Shown here one piece after another: positions 47,401 to 62,678 of a DNA stretch of 64,000 nucleotides; positions within the stretch are counted from its first letter, which is position 1; every line of letters starts with the position of its first letter. The notes beneath the pieces are model-generated. The model saw nothing but the letters and a program-made list of their open reading frames with translations, had not been told where the DNA came from and ran no database searches. Origin of the DNA: Rotaria macrura (lineage: Eukaryota; Rotifera; Eurotatoria; Philodinida; Philodinidae); contig OENT01000238.1 in NCBI GenBank assembly GCA_900239685.1, forward strand, positions 90,751-154,750, read 5' to 3'. The position numbers were made by a program, and so were the translations under genes.

Positions 47401-50279
47401 GGAAATGAATAGAATACATAGACTTAGTCTAACACTACGTAGTATGTAATTGAAACTAAAAGATATAGTGATGATTTAATGTATTTTAGAAAGTCAAGAC
47501 TAAAGAGAGTATACACTAAAATCTTAAATTCCTGTTTAACGTCATACGTCGATAATGAGTGAAACTCTCAGAAATAACATAGTTGTAGTTATACCGGTTA
47601 TAACTCATCAAACGAAACAATCAGTCTATTTAAAAATGACTTGATTCGTTTCAGTCATAACTATTGTTTGAGAATATTTTCTTCATTTTATCGAGTAGAA
47701 TGATTAGAAACAGTGGAATATTGGATCGTGTCTAGCATGTGGCTATTGTCTTTCTTCAGAAATTATCGTAGTGATATGAAGTGGTTTTACGATATTGCAT
47801 TTGAATAATAATAACAACGATTTTATGTTCAATAAGTCGGATATAAACACAATATCTTATGATAATATTTTTCTGAGTGCTCGAATCGATGATTATTTGC
47901 TAGGAATGTACCGAGACTTAAAATTTAGCTTTCCATTCTTTTTTCAAATCCAGTGAAATGATATCAAATTATGAGAGATTTACGTAGATTATAATCGGAT
48001 TTTTCTGCACCAAAATCCAAATTATAATCGATTAAAATCGTCGAAACGAACCATAATTTGATTTTTAATCAAGCATACATGATTTTAATCAAAATTTTAC
48101 CGGATTTTTAAGATTATTGTTTGACTAAAAATTGAATTATCGTTATTTTCAACGATTTCAATCGATTATAATTTGGATTTTGATGCAGGAAAATCCGATT
48201 ATAATCTACTCAAATCTTCTATAATCCAATATTCTTTCACTGAGATTAAATTCCTAATTTTAAAAGCACAGGACTGACAAAGTTCTTAAAGTATTTGATG
48301 TTGTAGAGCCAACATTTCCCTACAAAATGAGAGTTGAATTAGGCTGGTGTGACTTATGCTTCACGTTTTACTTCAATTCTTTGAAAAGCTCTAAAACCGA
48401 GACCGAGACTCTCGATCTCGGCTTTAGGGCTTCTGATAAAACTGCAATAAAACTCGATCCATACATCACATCAATCTCTTTCACATCTCATTTTGTAGAA
48501 AAATGTTTGCTACTAAAAAATATCACATTCATCATTGAAGAGTTTACTAAAAGACAAGGAAACAGAAACACTTAGTAGGAATTTACATAGAAATTTTCTA
48601 TTTCAATATTCAATTGACTTGTGAAAGCTTTATTTATGGTTTATAATAATTTTTTAACATTGCTATGAAATGTGCCCCCCCCCCCGTCCCCGAGGGTTTG
48701 CTCCATCGTAAGTTTGTGTTTTCGTTAGCAATATTCAATAGACATTATAACAACAAAGATCGACCAGTGAAAAGATTCCGTACCGATCCGATGTTGTTCA
48801 AGATGACAGCTTCTTAAAACGTGGGATGTTGTGGCACGTAAAAAATATGAAGTAAATCTTAAAATTGGTATTCTATTAAATTAGAATAACTCTATTTAAT
48901 TGCAATTTTTCAACTTGAAAAAATTTATTTAAAAGTTTTTTAGAAATTTTTATTTTTATCCATAAAGGACTTAAGTAGAAAATATCGAATTCTTTCTTGT
49001 TTGCGATGCTCTCCCTCTGTTAAACATGAAATGAATTATAGATAATGACTAGGTTTCTTACTGTTCAAGATTTGTTAACTTTTTTAAAATTTTAGCAATG
49101 AAATGGATCAGGATCAACTTCCACAAGTGAAAACGATTCATTGTATTCAATATAGAAAATTATCTCATGTCAATCCATTATTGTACCATCTGCCTACTAT
49201 TGAATTAAATCAAAGTATTCAAAAGACATATTACTTAACTTTATTTAATAAGAATAAAAATCGAAAACGTTTCTTTTAGTTTCACTATCTCGTCAATGTA
49301 TTCTTTCATTATTCGAATGTATTTTTCCAAATGACAAACTTCTTTGTGAATATTTGTTATTACATTTAATTTCACGCATATACGTTCGACAACCATCAGT
49401 AGCATATGGTAAATTATCATTGAATCTTTCAAATATATCTACTGAACAATTCAACGTCCTCGAACAAGTACTTCAAACTATATTACCACTTCATTCACGT
49501 ATATCAATAACAGTAAATACATTAAATACGATGCAATTAATGCCAAATAAAAACGTATCAAAAGATGATGACAATGAAAATCAACTAACACAAACACCAT
49601 TGCAATTACCACTGAATTCACATTTACTTATAGATGAAACCAAAATGGAATGTGGACAATTAACAACACTTGGTAAGAAGTCTTCAAAAAATAAACAGTC
49701 GGATATTGATTTTCTATTGTCATAGGTCTTAATAATATAAAATTACTTCAAGATCTTCTTCGTCAACAAACACTTAAATATGAATTTCATGTTTATCAAC
49801 TCGATTATGAATGTGATGTACGTTGTTTAGTTGTATCATCAACAAAATCCATATTACCATGTGATATGTATGTACGTTATCAAACGGAACAAGAAATCAA
49901 TCATATGACATTTCCTAATATAACAAAAGAACAAATCGATAATATACGTTCTTATTTAACATATGTAGGACAACAAATTGAATTCGATCCATCAATGAAT
50001 AATGCTTCGTCTGATATAAACACATATATACAAGAGGATTTCGTTAATATGCGTAAACAAAAATTATTAACAAATCTGGATGATTTTCATTTGTTACTTG
50101 TACTTGCTAGGTATTTAAAAACAAGCAAACTATCGAAATGACTTCTTTCTATAAATTGACTCTTTTTTTTTTCATATAGATTAGAAACTCTATCTTATGG
50201 TGAAAATATTTTAACACAATCTCATTGGAATCAGGCTAAAAACCTTGAATTTACTCGTCGTCAACGTATGAATATCTAG
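44404..50279 (+). CDS. MCMBP: Mini-chromosome maintenance complex-binding protein
   Basis: Ten exons join in frame to about 578 residues: 44404-44461, 44529-44714, 46570-46652, 46718-46866, 46922-47084, 47154-47254, 49096-49214, 49280-49672, 49726-50110, 50180-50279. Family landmarks: N-terminal EDWITHP, RYRAMVQDM, the SYLVKVYDTTDELLLNTMVE block, HVNPLL, EYLLLHLISRIYVR, PLNSHLLIDE and the C-terminal EDFVNMRK with DDFHLLLVLAR. MCMBP binds MCM3-7 in the nucleus and helps assemble or unload the replicative helicase and keep sister-chromatid cohesion. The length is somewhat below the vertebrate protein (about 640), mainly in the linker. Introns 2 and 6 are about 1.85 kb each, the second carrying a palindromic element. 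The ATG lies 148 bp after the PSMB1 stop, preceded by two pyrimidine/AG sites. Confidence 0.9.
44715..46569 (+). other. Long intron 2 of MCMBP (1.86 kb)
   Basis: Contains short Lys-rich open frames on the minus strand (45087-45317, and an overlapping frame near 45230-45400 reading KRFKKEIERKKK) and one on the plus strand near 45494, none supported as genes. They may be remnants of an inserted element, but no element ends were identified. Confidence 0.5.
47951..48243. mobile_element. Near-perfect palindromic MITE in MCMBP intron 6
   Basis: About 293 bp starting CAGTGAAA and ending TTTCACTG. The two halves pair over their whole length: the segment around GTAGATTATAATCGGATTTT (about 47984) and CAAAATCCAAATTATAATCG recur in reverse complement at 48150-48215 with few differences. 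It is composed largely of ATAATCGAT-type words and has no coding capacity. A transcript would form a long hairpin. CAGTG ends are hAT-like, but no 8 bp target duplication was seen. Confidence 0.8.
48387..48432. repeat. GC-rich hairpin in MCMBP intron 6
   Basis: AGCTCTAAAACCGAGA and TCTCGGCTTTAGGGCTT form a stem of about 16 bp with two or three mismatches around a short CCGAGACTC loop. The flanking sequence is AT-rich. An 82-codon open frame covering it (48327-48575) is not credible as a gene. Confidence 0.5.
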
Positions 50280-50623
50280 TTCGTTCTTTATTATGATTAG
50301 TTTGTTATGTTTGTAAATATAAAAAAGAAAGGCAGTACTGTTGAATAGGAGAATGATGCAATTCATCGTCTTTTTTTTCATTCATCTATGGTTAAAAGCT
50401 TGAATTCATACCATCTAATGAAAACATCGTCATAACTATAGAAATTGTGATTGAGTGATAAGAAATGGCTTTCTTTTGCATTTTTATATCAGTAAGACAA
50501 TGATTGTTGTTGAAGATGTTAGTTTTGGCTGCATGGAAACACTTCGTTGAACATGAAATTTCTTCATCGACAACACAACAGTTTATTTTATTTTCGCGTA
50601 GTACACAATGGAGGAGAAGAAGT
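50280..50623. other. 3' flank of MCMBP
   Basis: AT-rich intergenic DNA with no recognised feature. Confidence 0.45.
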
Positions 50624-51270
50624 GGCTACCTCTTGATTGCGGGCGTTTTTTCTTAATTGGAGGGGGAAATGACCTCAAAGTAGAATCGAGGGGAGAGACA
50701 AAAATGACAGCAAATTGGAAAATGTTCGCGCAATGAAGTAAAGATACTAATTTATTGGTGAAAACAAAAACGCCATAAACGAGAAGAAAAGAAAGAAAAC
50801 AGTTAACCTTCGTGTATGGTTATGGTAGTATTGTATAACTCATGAGTGCAAACCCATACTTGATTTCCAATTTTTTTCGTTCGTCATAAACGAAAATGAT
50901 AATTTTTAACATTATGGCATTCGTGCCGAATTGTGTGGTAATTTTAGAAAAGCTATCGTTACTATGTGTGGACAATTTGATTTAATTCATTTTACCTTTT
51001 TTTATTCACTTTAAATACCTTAGTTATAACCACATGCATAAGAATGGCCTGGATAACATATGATATTCATCACTGAACTAGCTCTAATGTGATAATTTCT
51101 TTCTCAAAAAGCCATCTGCGTTCACTATATCCATGTAACTATTTTCACTTATTTACATCGTACGAACATTTTCCAATATGCGGTCAATTTGTCTCTAGCC
51201 CCTCGATTCTACTTTGCGGTCATTTTTTCTCTCCAATCAGAAAAAAATGACAGCAATCAAGAAGACACGA
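50624..51270. mobile_element. Inverted-repeat element between MCMBP and WDR5
   Basis: The left arm (50624-50745) and the right arm (51150-51270) are imperfect reverse complements. Shared blocks include CTTGATTGC at the outer end, the core CAAAGTAGAATCGAGGGG and TTGGAAAATGTTCG at the inner end. The intervening 400 bp are unique and without a convincing open frame. This fits a non-autonomous foldback or MITE-type insertion. Confidence 0.7.
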
Positions 51271-53500
<2,230 letters not shown>

Positions 53501-55685
53501 AGAAAAAGATTTGTTTTATCGTCCTTTTCTATGTAGATATTTTGTGTTTTGTATTAATTGAGTTTGTTCTTTATTATCTTGTCATTGTCGTTTATTGAAT
53601 ATGAACAAAGAAAAACTAAATGCTATAAACAAAAAACCAAAAAGACTGAAAGTTTTTAAATGATCGCAATTTTCTATTATCCTAACACTTTGATTAATTT
53701 CGAGTTTTACCTCAGCATGCTTTTCACTTTACTATAGACTAGATAAATCCTAAGATTTATTTTAAATCTAACGTTCAGTATAACTTCGATGTCATGTACG
53801 ATACATTTCGAAAATAGAGGCATGTTCGATTAGAAATTAATTTTAAATACGAACTAAGCATAATGATAAGTTTCCATCGGTCGAATACAATTCTTTATCT
53901 AGACATCAAAGTGTTTCATAAATCATATTCCCTCGCTTGTTATTCACTTGAACACGACTCATTAGAAAAAGAATTAAATAATTATTAAAGGTAACCATTT
54001 TCAATCGAAAGCTTCTCTACCCAACTCGATACATAAGCAAGATGAAATCGTAACTTTGATTTTTCAGCAGTAAAATATTGAATATACCACCATTCTCTTG
54101 GTCAATCAAGAAAACGCTGACATATTCATTAGAGTACAACAGTATATTTTTGAATTCAACATCAATTTTATTCCACAGTAATTTTTGGAATCATGTTGAT
54201 CGTTAATACTAATTGCTAAATTTATGTTTTCTTCTTAACTCCTGCAGGTACTGCTTATTCCCTATGCTTTTTCTTTCCATTTTTCCGCCGGATGTCTCAT
54301 TAATAAGTTGTTTCAATTATTCTGATTACAATGCTTCGATCATGTCACACAGACTGCGTACGATTACACACACGACGCCAGATGAAGCCATTCGTGTGTA
54401 TGTAAAATTCTCATGATTATTATCTGTTTGCTTTAATATCCTGTGTCGTACAGGATAGGACAAGTAACTGAAACTATTTAGAATGTTACATCAATGAACA
54501 CTCTATAGACAAAGCTTATTAGTAAAATCAGAAAAATCAATCTATTTGGTTCTAATTATATTTCACTTGATATATGTGTATATTTTTACAAGTTCGCTTC
54601 AAAATTCATGGTGATGAAGATAGATGGAAAACGATAAAATTGTACTGATGCACGGAAGGAACTGGATGAAAAATACTCTAGTTCTGTTTGAAAAGTGTTG
54701 GTAGTGCTTTTAAAGAAATAGATATTCGATTAAAAGGAAATTCATGCACGTACTATTCCTATTTATTGAACAAGCACTAGATACGTTTGCATTTTCTCAG
54801 TAAATTACAATCAAAGTTCAATCTTCTTGTTTCCAATTCTATTGATCATGCATGGAACATTCTCTTTGAGAAGATAGTCGTAGTAAACCGTGATGAACCA
54901 TATCAAACCATTCGTGGTCTTCGATATAATCAAGCGTCTAATGAGCTAAAATATTTTCTGATTTTAGCGAATATTTATTGCTAAGAGATAGCTGAACTTA
55001 AAGCTCTGTATACATGGATTAACAGATGAGGGAGAAGAATTTTTCGCAGTCAATTGTGCTTTATTTATTTAGCTTACAATCATCTAACCCTCCCATCAAC
55101 GTGTACAGCTGTATGCTAATTGTTGAGTATCAGTAAAACGACGTTTACAGAAATAGTTCGACGACGGGTATAACGGTTTTTTTAATTGAATTTTAATTTG
55201 ACTCTGAGTTCAAATCGAACAAATAGTAAACAAACAACTTGTAAAGAGTGTTGGGATGGCTTCTAAAACTATTTCTTCAATAATTGATCGGATTTGTCTC
55301 ACCGAAAACCAGAAAAATTTTTAAATCTATGGCAAGATTTCACTAATTACGTTAGATTTATCGGAGATTACCAATCTTCAAAGACGTCGCGATGTCTTCC
55401 GCTTTATTTCAATGAATTGAATTATTTTCTCATTTTGAATTACATATTATAATATTTAATCCCACTAATCATACATATATGTATATGTATGGTTTACAGA
55501 TGTCACTTTGTACAATTATAATTAATGATGATTGGTTTAAAAATCTGATTGGATCCAATGACTTGTCCATTGAAAAAGAATATAGTTAAACAGATGATAC
55601 ATATTTATCTATTGTTACAGTCGATTGATGTTTCTCTTCGATTTTCTATAGTCAAATATATTTAGTTTCACAACTATTATACCTA
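53501..55685. other. Intergenic DNA between WDR5 and the TTC14-like gene
   Basis: AT-rich. A 67-codon frame at 54213-54416 and a 65-codon frame at 54787-54984 have no support. A pyrimidine tract and TATAG at about 55641-55651 precede the next gene and may be a 5' UTR or spliced-leader acceptor. Confidence 0.45.
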
Positions 55686-58600
55686 ATGAAATCACTGAAC
55701 CATTGTACGCAAGACTTTATAAATCATCATTCATCAGCACTTTTCCCATCGGATCACTCATCTGATGATCGACGCCCTCGATTGAACAGATTCAATTCTG
55801 TCTTGTTGACGCCTGTTGACATAGAAGACGAAGATCCAAGTTTGTAATCATGTTCAATTATATGAAAATAGTTTTGATTTTTTTTACATAGATCTATATG
55901 TTATTACTCCACCGATTGAATATTTTCTTAATATTTCCTCTCGATTATGTCGTGAACAATTTTTTAAAGTGATTTTTCATTTATTCTTTATCATTTATGA
56001 CTATTCGATTTTTCTTCTTGTAATAGTTAATTCGTCCTGGTCATCTTCTTATTTGTCATGTACTTACTGCTAGTTCGCGTGATATGCTAGCACGCATTCT
56101 ATGCTTCGATGATGGGCATCGACGAGCACTACATGAGCTTAAACTCACTGTAAGTAAAATGCCATAGTAATAGTAATAAACAACGAAAACGAATGACTTT
56201 ATTTTAACACGTAGGCTACATGTCTATTAAATACGCCAAGTAGTAAGCATAATAACAACAATAGTTATCGCCGAAAAGGTAAATATGATCGAGATACAGC
56301 GGAAGTTAGTGATGAAGATAATAATGATGATGGTGAATATCAAAGTGGAGATTTTATACGAGGTAAATCTAGTCTTAGATTTGAAGAAAAATCAATCTCA
56401 ATGTTGTCTATATTCTCTTCTATAATGTATTCAGCATGTGTATATCATATTGATGTAAGCAAAGAAGAAATTCAATTAACTATTGATGTATCGATAACTC
56501 GTACGTATTTTGCAATATCTTTTTGTCGTGTTTTCTAATACTTCTCATTTTTAAGAACAACATCACTTTACTAAGAAATTGGTAAATAATTGAAAACATG
56601 ATCGCTTATTCAGACTTAAAGTTTATTCATTATCTTTTTGTTTAGGGTCTTATCAATGAAGATGATCTACCAAAGCATTATGTGTAATTTATATTCTTAG
56701 TTTTTTCGATGAATCAGATATTCTTAAAACATAACGCGACATCGTTTATTTTGCATATAAATATAAAGCTTCACATGAATGAAACAATACGTTTTCTCTT
56801 TTCATATTGTCTTTAATCGAATGTTCTACTGATTCTAAAGAATTTTAATCGAAAACATACTGTTTTTTTAATTTATGTGCAAATATGTAGTTAGACTGTA
56901 AGTTTGATCGTAACAAACAGTTGAGTCACATCCAGTGATTGAGTGAGCATAAGAGCCACTCGGATATAAAATAGAAAAAACAAAACACGTAAAATATGAA
57001 GAAATACGACAGCAACAAATAACTTTTGATTCGAAGTTAGATTTCCAAGATGATTCTTTTCCCTCTTGTAAATTATCATGGACAGAAATTTCTTACAATT
57101 ACTTACTATTAAAAGTCGATATTCATTTCTATAGCGAAAATAAATCAACAGAAAGAAGAAAAGATGTCATGTTAAGCTAGTGAATACTCTTCATACAATT
57201 ATAAATTTTACATAAAATTCGCTTCGTTTTTTCTAAAGCAAAATTGTACAGAATGCCTTGAATCATCGTATAAGTCAAATTTTAAGATTCTACGATTTGC
57301 TACTGGAAAGATATATCCGTCATAGACCATGTGATATGCATTTCAAAAATTTTCACATTTCATTCATTAGTTTACTACGTCAACAAGAAGAAAAATCTCA
57401 ATCTTATGAAGATATTCTACAAACATCAAAAGCTCTGAACAATCGCGCATGTGTTCAAACACTTTATCAACGATTAAGAAAACGCTTTGAATATTCTCAT
57501 TCGGATATTGACACAACTGAATCATCAAATGATATATTACAAATGACATTAATCAATTCATTTAAAAAGTAAAATCTCGTATTGACAAAATTTATGATTT
57601 AGTTAACTTGTTTAATTCAATAAATAGAAAGAAATTCTCACCTGATGAATATTTTGATAAATTACGTCAAAAGCAGGATCATGAATGGGCCATCGAAAGG
57701 TAAAATAGATATTTTGTCTACACGAAGAAAATCATGGATGAAGTTTTTTCTGCGATTCTCAGTGTTGCTGCAGGTGTACGATTAATGAAAGACAATGATT
57801 CCAATTCAGCTGTACTTCATTTTAATAAAGCTCTAAGTACAGATCCTAAATGTGTTGATGCATTTGTTGCCCGTGGTGCCCTATCAGCTAATCAAGGTCA
57901 TTATAAACGTGCAATGCAAGATTTTGAAGATGCTTTAAAAATCGATCATAAACATGTGAATGCGTTAAAATATTTAAACGATGTATTACATAATATGGCT
58001 AATGAGTAAGTGGTGTTCAATTCGATTGATTGAAAAAGACAAAAGAAGTTTATATCAGTATAATTACTTAGAAACTAGACGCTTTCATCGCCACATATGT
58101 TCTTGTGTTTCTTTCATATTCACCTTTTACTTCTGTATTGTTCACTCCAGAAATTATTTTAATTAGATTTATTTTGCCAAAACATTACGTCTACAGTAGG
58201 TTTCAACACATGATATGAACTCGGACTAGTAGTTGTTAATTGAGAACGCAATCTTTTTTGTTCATGAAGTATTTGCATACAAGTTCTGTAATGTGAGCAT
58301 TCGTACATTCTAAATCTCTACAAATGAAACCGAGTTGGCATCAGCTCACCACATATTTAAATTATTTTCTTCGTATATGAATCCGTCTATGAACGACAGA
58401 AAATCGTCGAATACTTAAACATATACTGAATTAATGAAGTATTAATTCATTAAAACTAAAAGAATTTTGATGAACAACATACACAGTCTCGAGATCGTGA
58501 ACAATATCTTAAGCTACCATATACTATGTACATTGTCACCAGTAAATATTTGCGCGCCATCAAGTGACGTAAAATCAGAAGTTGAAAGAGTAGATTGATT

Positions 58601-60081
58601 TTATGTGAACTGGAAACGATCGATCTCTATTAACACACTTTTATGGATAATGCTGAGTTCAGGACCACTGATACCTATGGAATATAACACACAGTAATAA
58701 CTTTAGTAAGTCATATCTGTTGCATATTAGTGTTTTTGAGAACTGTATCAGATCCATGCATCATCATTTGACACGTTGAATATAGATTCATTTTATTCAA
58801 TTGTTAAGGAATCTGATATATGTTGCTCTTGAGTATTGGTAGAGTAAGGGAACAATATACACATGATGTTTCTTTGCTACCTAACGAAAATGAATATTGA
58901 TTTAGAACTGATGATTATGACAATGGGATGTATTATCTCGAAAAATCATTGAAATATAAACCTGATGATAATGAAGCAAAACGAAAAATAGATTTATTAC
59001 GTGCAAAGGTAAATTAAACTTGACATGTGTATTCACAGAAACAGGTCTATGTTCTTTTCTCATGGAATATAAATAGAAAAAAGAAGCAACCAGAAAAATG
59101 GAGTATGGACCAAGTTTACCGTCGAGTTTACAATCGTATGTTTTCTTTGTTGGAATCGATGAATTTCATCGAAAAATTGTATCGAATAGATCATCGAAAG
59201 ACAAACGATTATCTCGATCACCAAAGAGGCAAAGGTCATCGGTGAAAGGGTGAGAATATTGGCAAATAAATAAATTCTTCTTGGCATCCCATCGACATTC
59301 TTTTGAGTTCATCGTCAACGGACAACCGGTCAAAACGAAAACGATCAAGTTCTGGTACCAACAGTAGTAGTAGTCGATCAAATTCATCATCATCATCATC
59401 ATCGTCGTCGTCGTCGTCGTCGTCTTCATCAAGTACTTCGACGGCAAGTAGTTCTTTATTAACAATTTCATCATCATCATTATCACCTGCTACAATTGAA
59501 AAGAATAAATCGAAATTAGTATCCATAATTGATATAACTGAAAAGTATGTATATGAATTTTGTTTAATTTAATCAAAAAAAAAATTTCGTTTTTATTTTA
59601 GTGATAAATCGACTACTACTCGAACAAAGTGTGTACTCAAGCTTCTTTTTTGATCCTATAGCTTTTGTTTCTTCTGTCAAGTACTCCACCAATATTATAT
59701 GACAGAACACATTCGATAGAACAACAATCATCTATAAACACTGGCCACAGAAATGGAAATAGGTTAGTATATAGAAAAATAAACATTTTTTTCCTTACCT
59801 AAGCTAGTCTTACACGTGAAAGTATTATTTCAAACATAAGTCGATTACACAACAATGATCATTCGACAAAAGAAAAGCAAACATTCGAACAACGAAAAAC
59901 ATTACCATCACCTGTCATATCATGTTCATCAGATAGAAAACAACAACAAAACTCATCATCATCATCATCAACAGTAACAAAGAAAGATAGATCTTTAATT
60001 GTTGATCGTGAAGCTGAAGATATTGAAAAACTTTACATGGAATTGAAAGCTAAAAAGTCAATGGAAAAACAAAAGAAATAA
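55686..60081 (+). CDS. TTC14: TTC14-like protein with S1-like and TPR domains and a Ser/Lys-rich tail
   Basis: Sixteen exons join in frame to about 723 residues: 55686-55839, 55892-55968, 56027-56149, 56215-56362, 56435-56500, 56556-56581, 56646-56683, 57239-57568, 57628-57699, 57763-58005, 58906-59008, 59077-59249, 59308-59544, 59602-59628, 59682-59762, 59808-60081. Order of parts: the YVITPPIEYFLNI block (TTC14-like), an S1-like region (GHLLICHVL...CVYHIDVSKEEIQL), two TPR units (SAVLHFNKALSTDPKCVDAF and YKRAMQDFEDALKIDHKHVN) plus a third weaker one, then a disordered Ser-rich and Lys/Arg-rich tail. Human TTC14 has the same order and is thought to bind RNA in the nucleus (family knowledge). 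Exons 6 and 7 are only 26 and 38 nt. The start of exon 8 has an alternative acceptor at 57251; the first ATG is chosen because it directly follows a likely 5' acceptor. Confidence 0.8.
58006..58905 (+). other. Long intron 10 of the TTC14-like gene (900 bp)
   Basis: AT-rich intron between two TPR-coding exons; starts GTAAGT and ends TTTAG. No repeat or exon-like segment recognised. Confidence 0.6.
59386..59431 (+). repeat. TCA/TCG trinucleotide microsatellite coding for poly-Ser
   Basis: Six TCA codons followed by seven TCG codons and flanking Ser codons encode an uninterrupted run of about 17 serines in the TTC14-like tail. The abrupt change from TCA to TCG units suggests two separate slippage expansions. 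The opposite strand reads as poly-Asp, which is not a gene. Confidence 0.85.
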
Positions 60082-62678
60082 TTGATGTCATGTTATTTTT
60101 CTGTTTTGTTTATTTGAATATCGGTCATTATTTAGTCTGTATTGTTTATTCCAAATAAACATTATTAAGATATTCATGTATATCAAATAATAACATAGAA
60201 AGTAATCCATATGATATCTACAGACTTGAAAAGAAATGATAAAGCCAAACACACTTACTTCTACTAATGACGAAGGATTGGTTTATTAAATCTGTTTTGT
60301 AACACACACAGATAATTTCATCGTACTTGACAAGTCTTGATTCTTGTTACGGCAAGGTTAATTAAGGTAAGACCGCAGTAGCTGTGTAGTATTGCAGCAT
60401 TGATTTTTTGAGTCTTGTTTTACACAAAAATCGATGGATTCATTGACTCAAAACATGATTCGAACGTCAACTTTTGTCTTTGATTGACACTCACAGAGGT
60501 AAGAGCATTCAGAAACTATGCCAATAAGATTTAATCTCTGATTATTGTATTTGGATTACATATTGATTACATTACAGATTCTATACGTTTCTGTCTGTAG
60601 TACTAGATCATAAATTGGAATTCATGCGAAATTCGAGAGGAAATATACGGACAAAAAGTACAGCAAAAGAGTTTTTATATACTATCCAACTTAGAGAATG
60701 ATGCATGTAGACATAGTAACGATATAATTAAGATCTGACAATTACTGTATTCATGAACTTCATAACTCTTGTTGACAATATTCATATTGAATGAAAGCAA
60801 TCTAATGGTATCAACATCTACTGCTTTGGTTTAGAATTTGTATTCGATTTTCAGAATACGTTACTTTCTTTTTCTCATCATATTACCGAATACTTGCTAG
60901 AGTTAACAACATCGGTAATGAGTATCAACGCCATTATATGACCAATACATTACATTTAAACTTACACAAATAAAAAGAATTAATGAAGCATTTATTAGTA
61001 GATGTTTGCTATTTTGATTCTAAAAAGAAGATTTCAATTTGATATAAAACTATCATTCTGCAAGAGACGAGTCGATTGCCATAGCTACTGAGAACTCATG
61101 AATTTTCCAACTTGAACTTCATAGTCATAGACTTAAATTGAAAATTTTGAATTCAATTGTTGCAATAAACTAGCTCACAGAAAAACTCTTTGATCTTCTG
61201 TGAACCATCGAAAAAAAGAACAGTCGATATGGTACATAAGAAAATGAGTCCCGATGATTAATGCAACGAGATAGAGAAAACATTTGACAGGTAAATAATT
61301 CAAATATGTGATCCAGACTTATATTGATGCTGCTAGATAAAGCTTTGGATTGGTGACAACAATCCTAATAGATCTTTTGATCTGCAATTTTATAATGAAT
61401 TTTTGAACGATCTATATCATCTGAATAACTTTACAAAAAAAGAAGTTGAAAAAGAAATGTCGAGAAAAGTTTCATGATTACTTTTTATTTCAAATAAATA
61501 TCATCGTGTATTTTGATGAAAGCTTGATTTTTTCCATTTATTTATACATGTGTTTTGTTCGAATTTTCATTGAAAATAAGGGAAAAAACTTAATTGACAA
61601 ACATCTAATCTGTTGCCATTTACATACATACATGTTGTTATAGTGGCTCCCAGAATTGATCAATTGGGTTTATTTTCAATTTTCATTCGTCTTCGTAAAC
61701 GCTAGAAGGAATCTAAATAGTATGAAGATTCGAGAAAATGTAGATACTTACTAGATTCTGAAAAAATCATATTAATGCTAGGTTTAAAGAACATGTCGTA
61801 ACTCTTTGGCTAGCTTGACTAATATCGTCTATTGAATGAATTCATCGATCATGGTTCTGATATGATCGAAGAGTTTTTAAGTCAGTAGTAGACATAAATA
61901 AGATTCATTGATTTATTATTTTAATGAACTATGTTAAAAAAAGCTATTGAAAATGATATAATTAGTAGACTATTTTTACTAAAAACAGCTCGTTAAATAT
62001 CTACGTTGATTATTCAAGAAAGAAATATTTTGAAATTCACATGATAGCGACTATCTGGATTATTCTGTGGAATGATTATTTACAAGTATATTTAGATTAT
62101 TTAGCTTCGACAAGAATTTTCCATGGTTTTTTTAAATATCTTAATGGGACATGAAACTGTCGATGAATAAGGAAAAATAGAAATTCTCTCGAAATCAATG
62201 CAAAATAATTTAATAATTTTAGATACTAAAAATTTTTTTTCATTATTGTATGATTCACATAGTCTGTTTTGAAATTGTCAATGCTTTTGTTGATTGCTTA
62301 TGCAAATGTTTTAGAACGGAACTTCAATTCTATTTTAGTAGACGAGTAGGTGCTCATAATTAATTACCGTAACGTTAATTTACCTGTTAAGTGACTATTG
62401 AAAACAACCTGTAATACAATTATCAAGTATTTATGATGAGATCTTTTGAATAAGCACAATGCTTTTGATGTCTTATTTTACTTGTAGGAAAGAGCTTTCA
62501 TGTCACAGAGTGGGAGAAGTGAGTAGGTGAGAAGGAAAGTAAAATTTTCATTTTTCATAGAACGAGCAGACCGTGCATTAACTATTCTAAATAACTATAT
62601 AATCATATCAAATCTACAACGAATCTTTACTACAGTAGGCAGTCCTGATTCATTTTCTAAAAGAATAAAGCACACATA
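60082..62678. other. Intergenic DNA after the TTC14-like gene
   Basis: Begins with a 3' UTR containing AATAAA near 60156. The remainder is AT-rich with only short, unsupported open frames. No RNA gene or repeat recognised. Confidence 0.5.

Noticed and set aside
59236..59526. Minus-strand open frame with a long poly-Asp run
   Set aside because: It is the reverse complement of the poly-Ser microsatellite inside the TTC14-like coding exon; the plus-strand exon chain explains the region.
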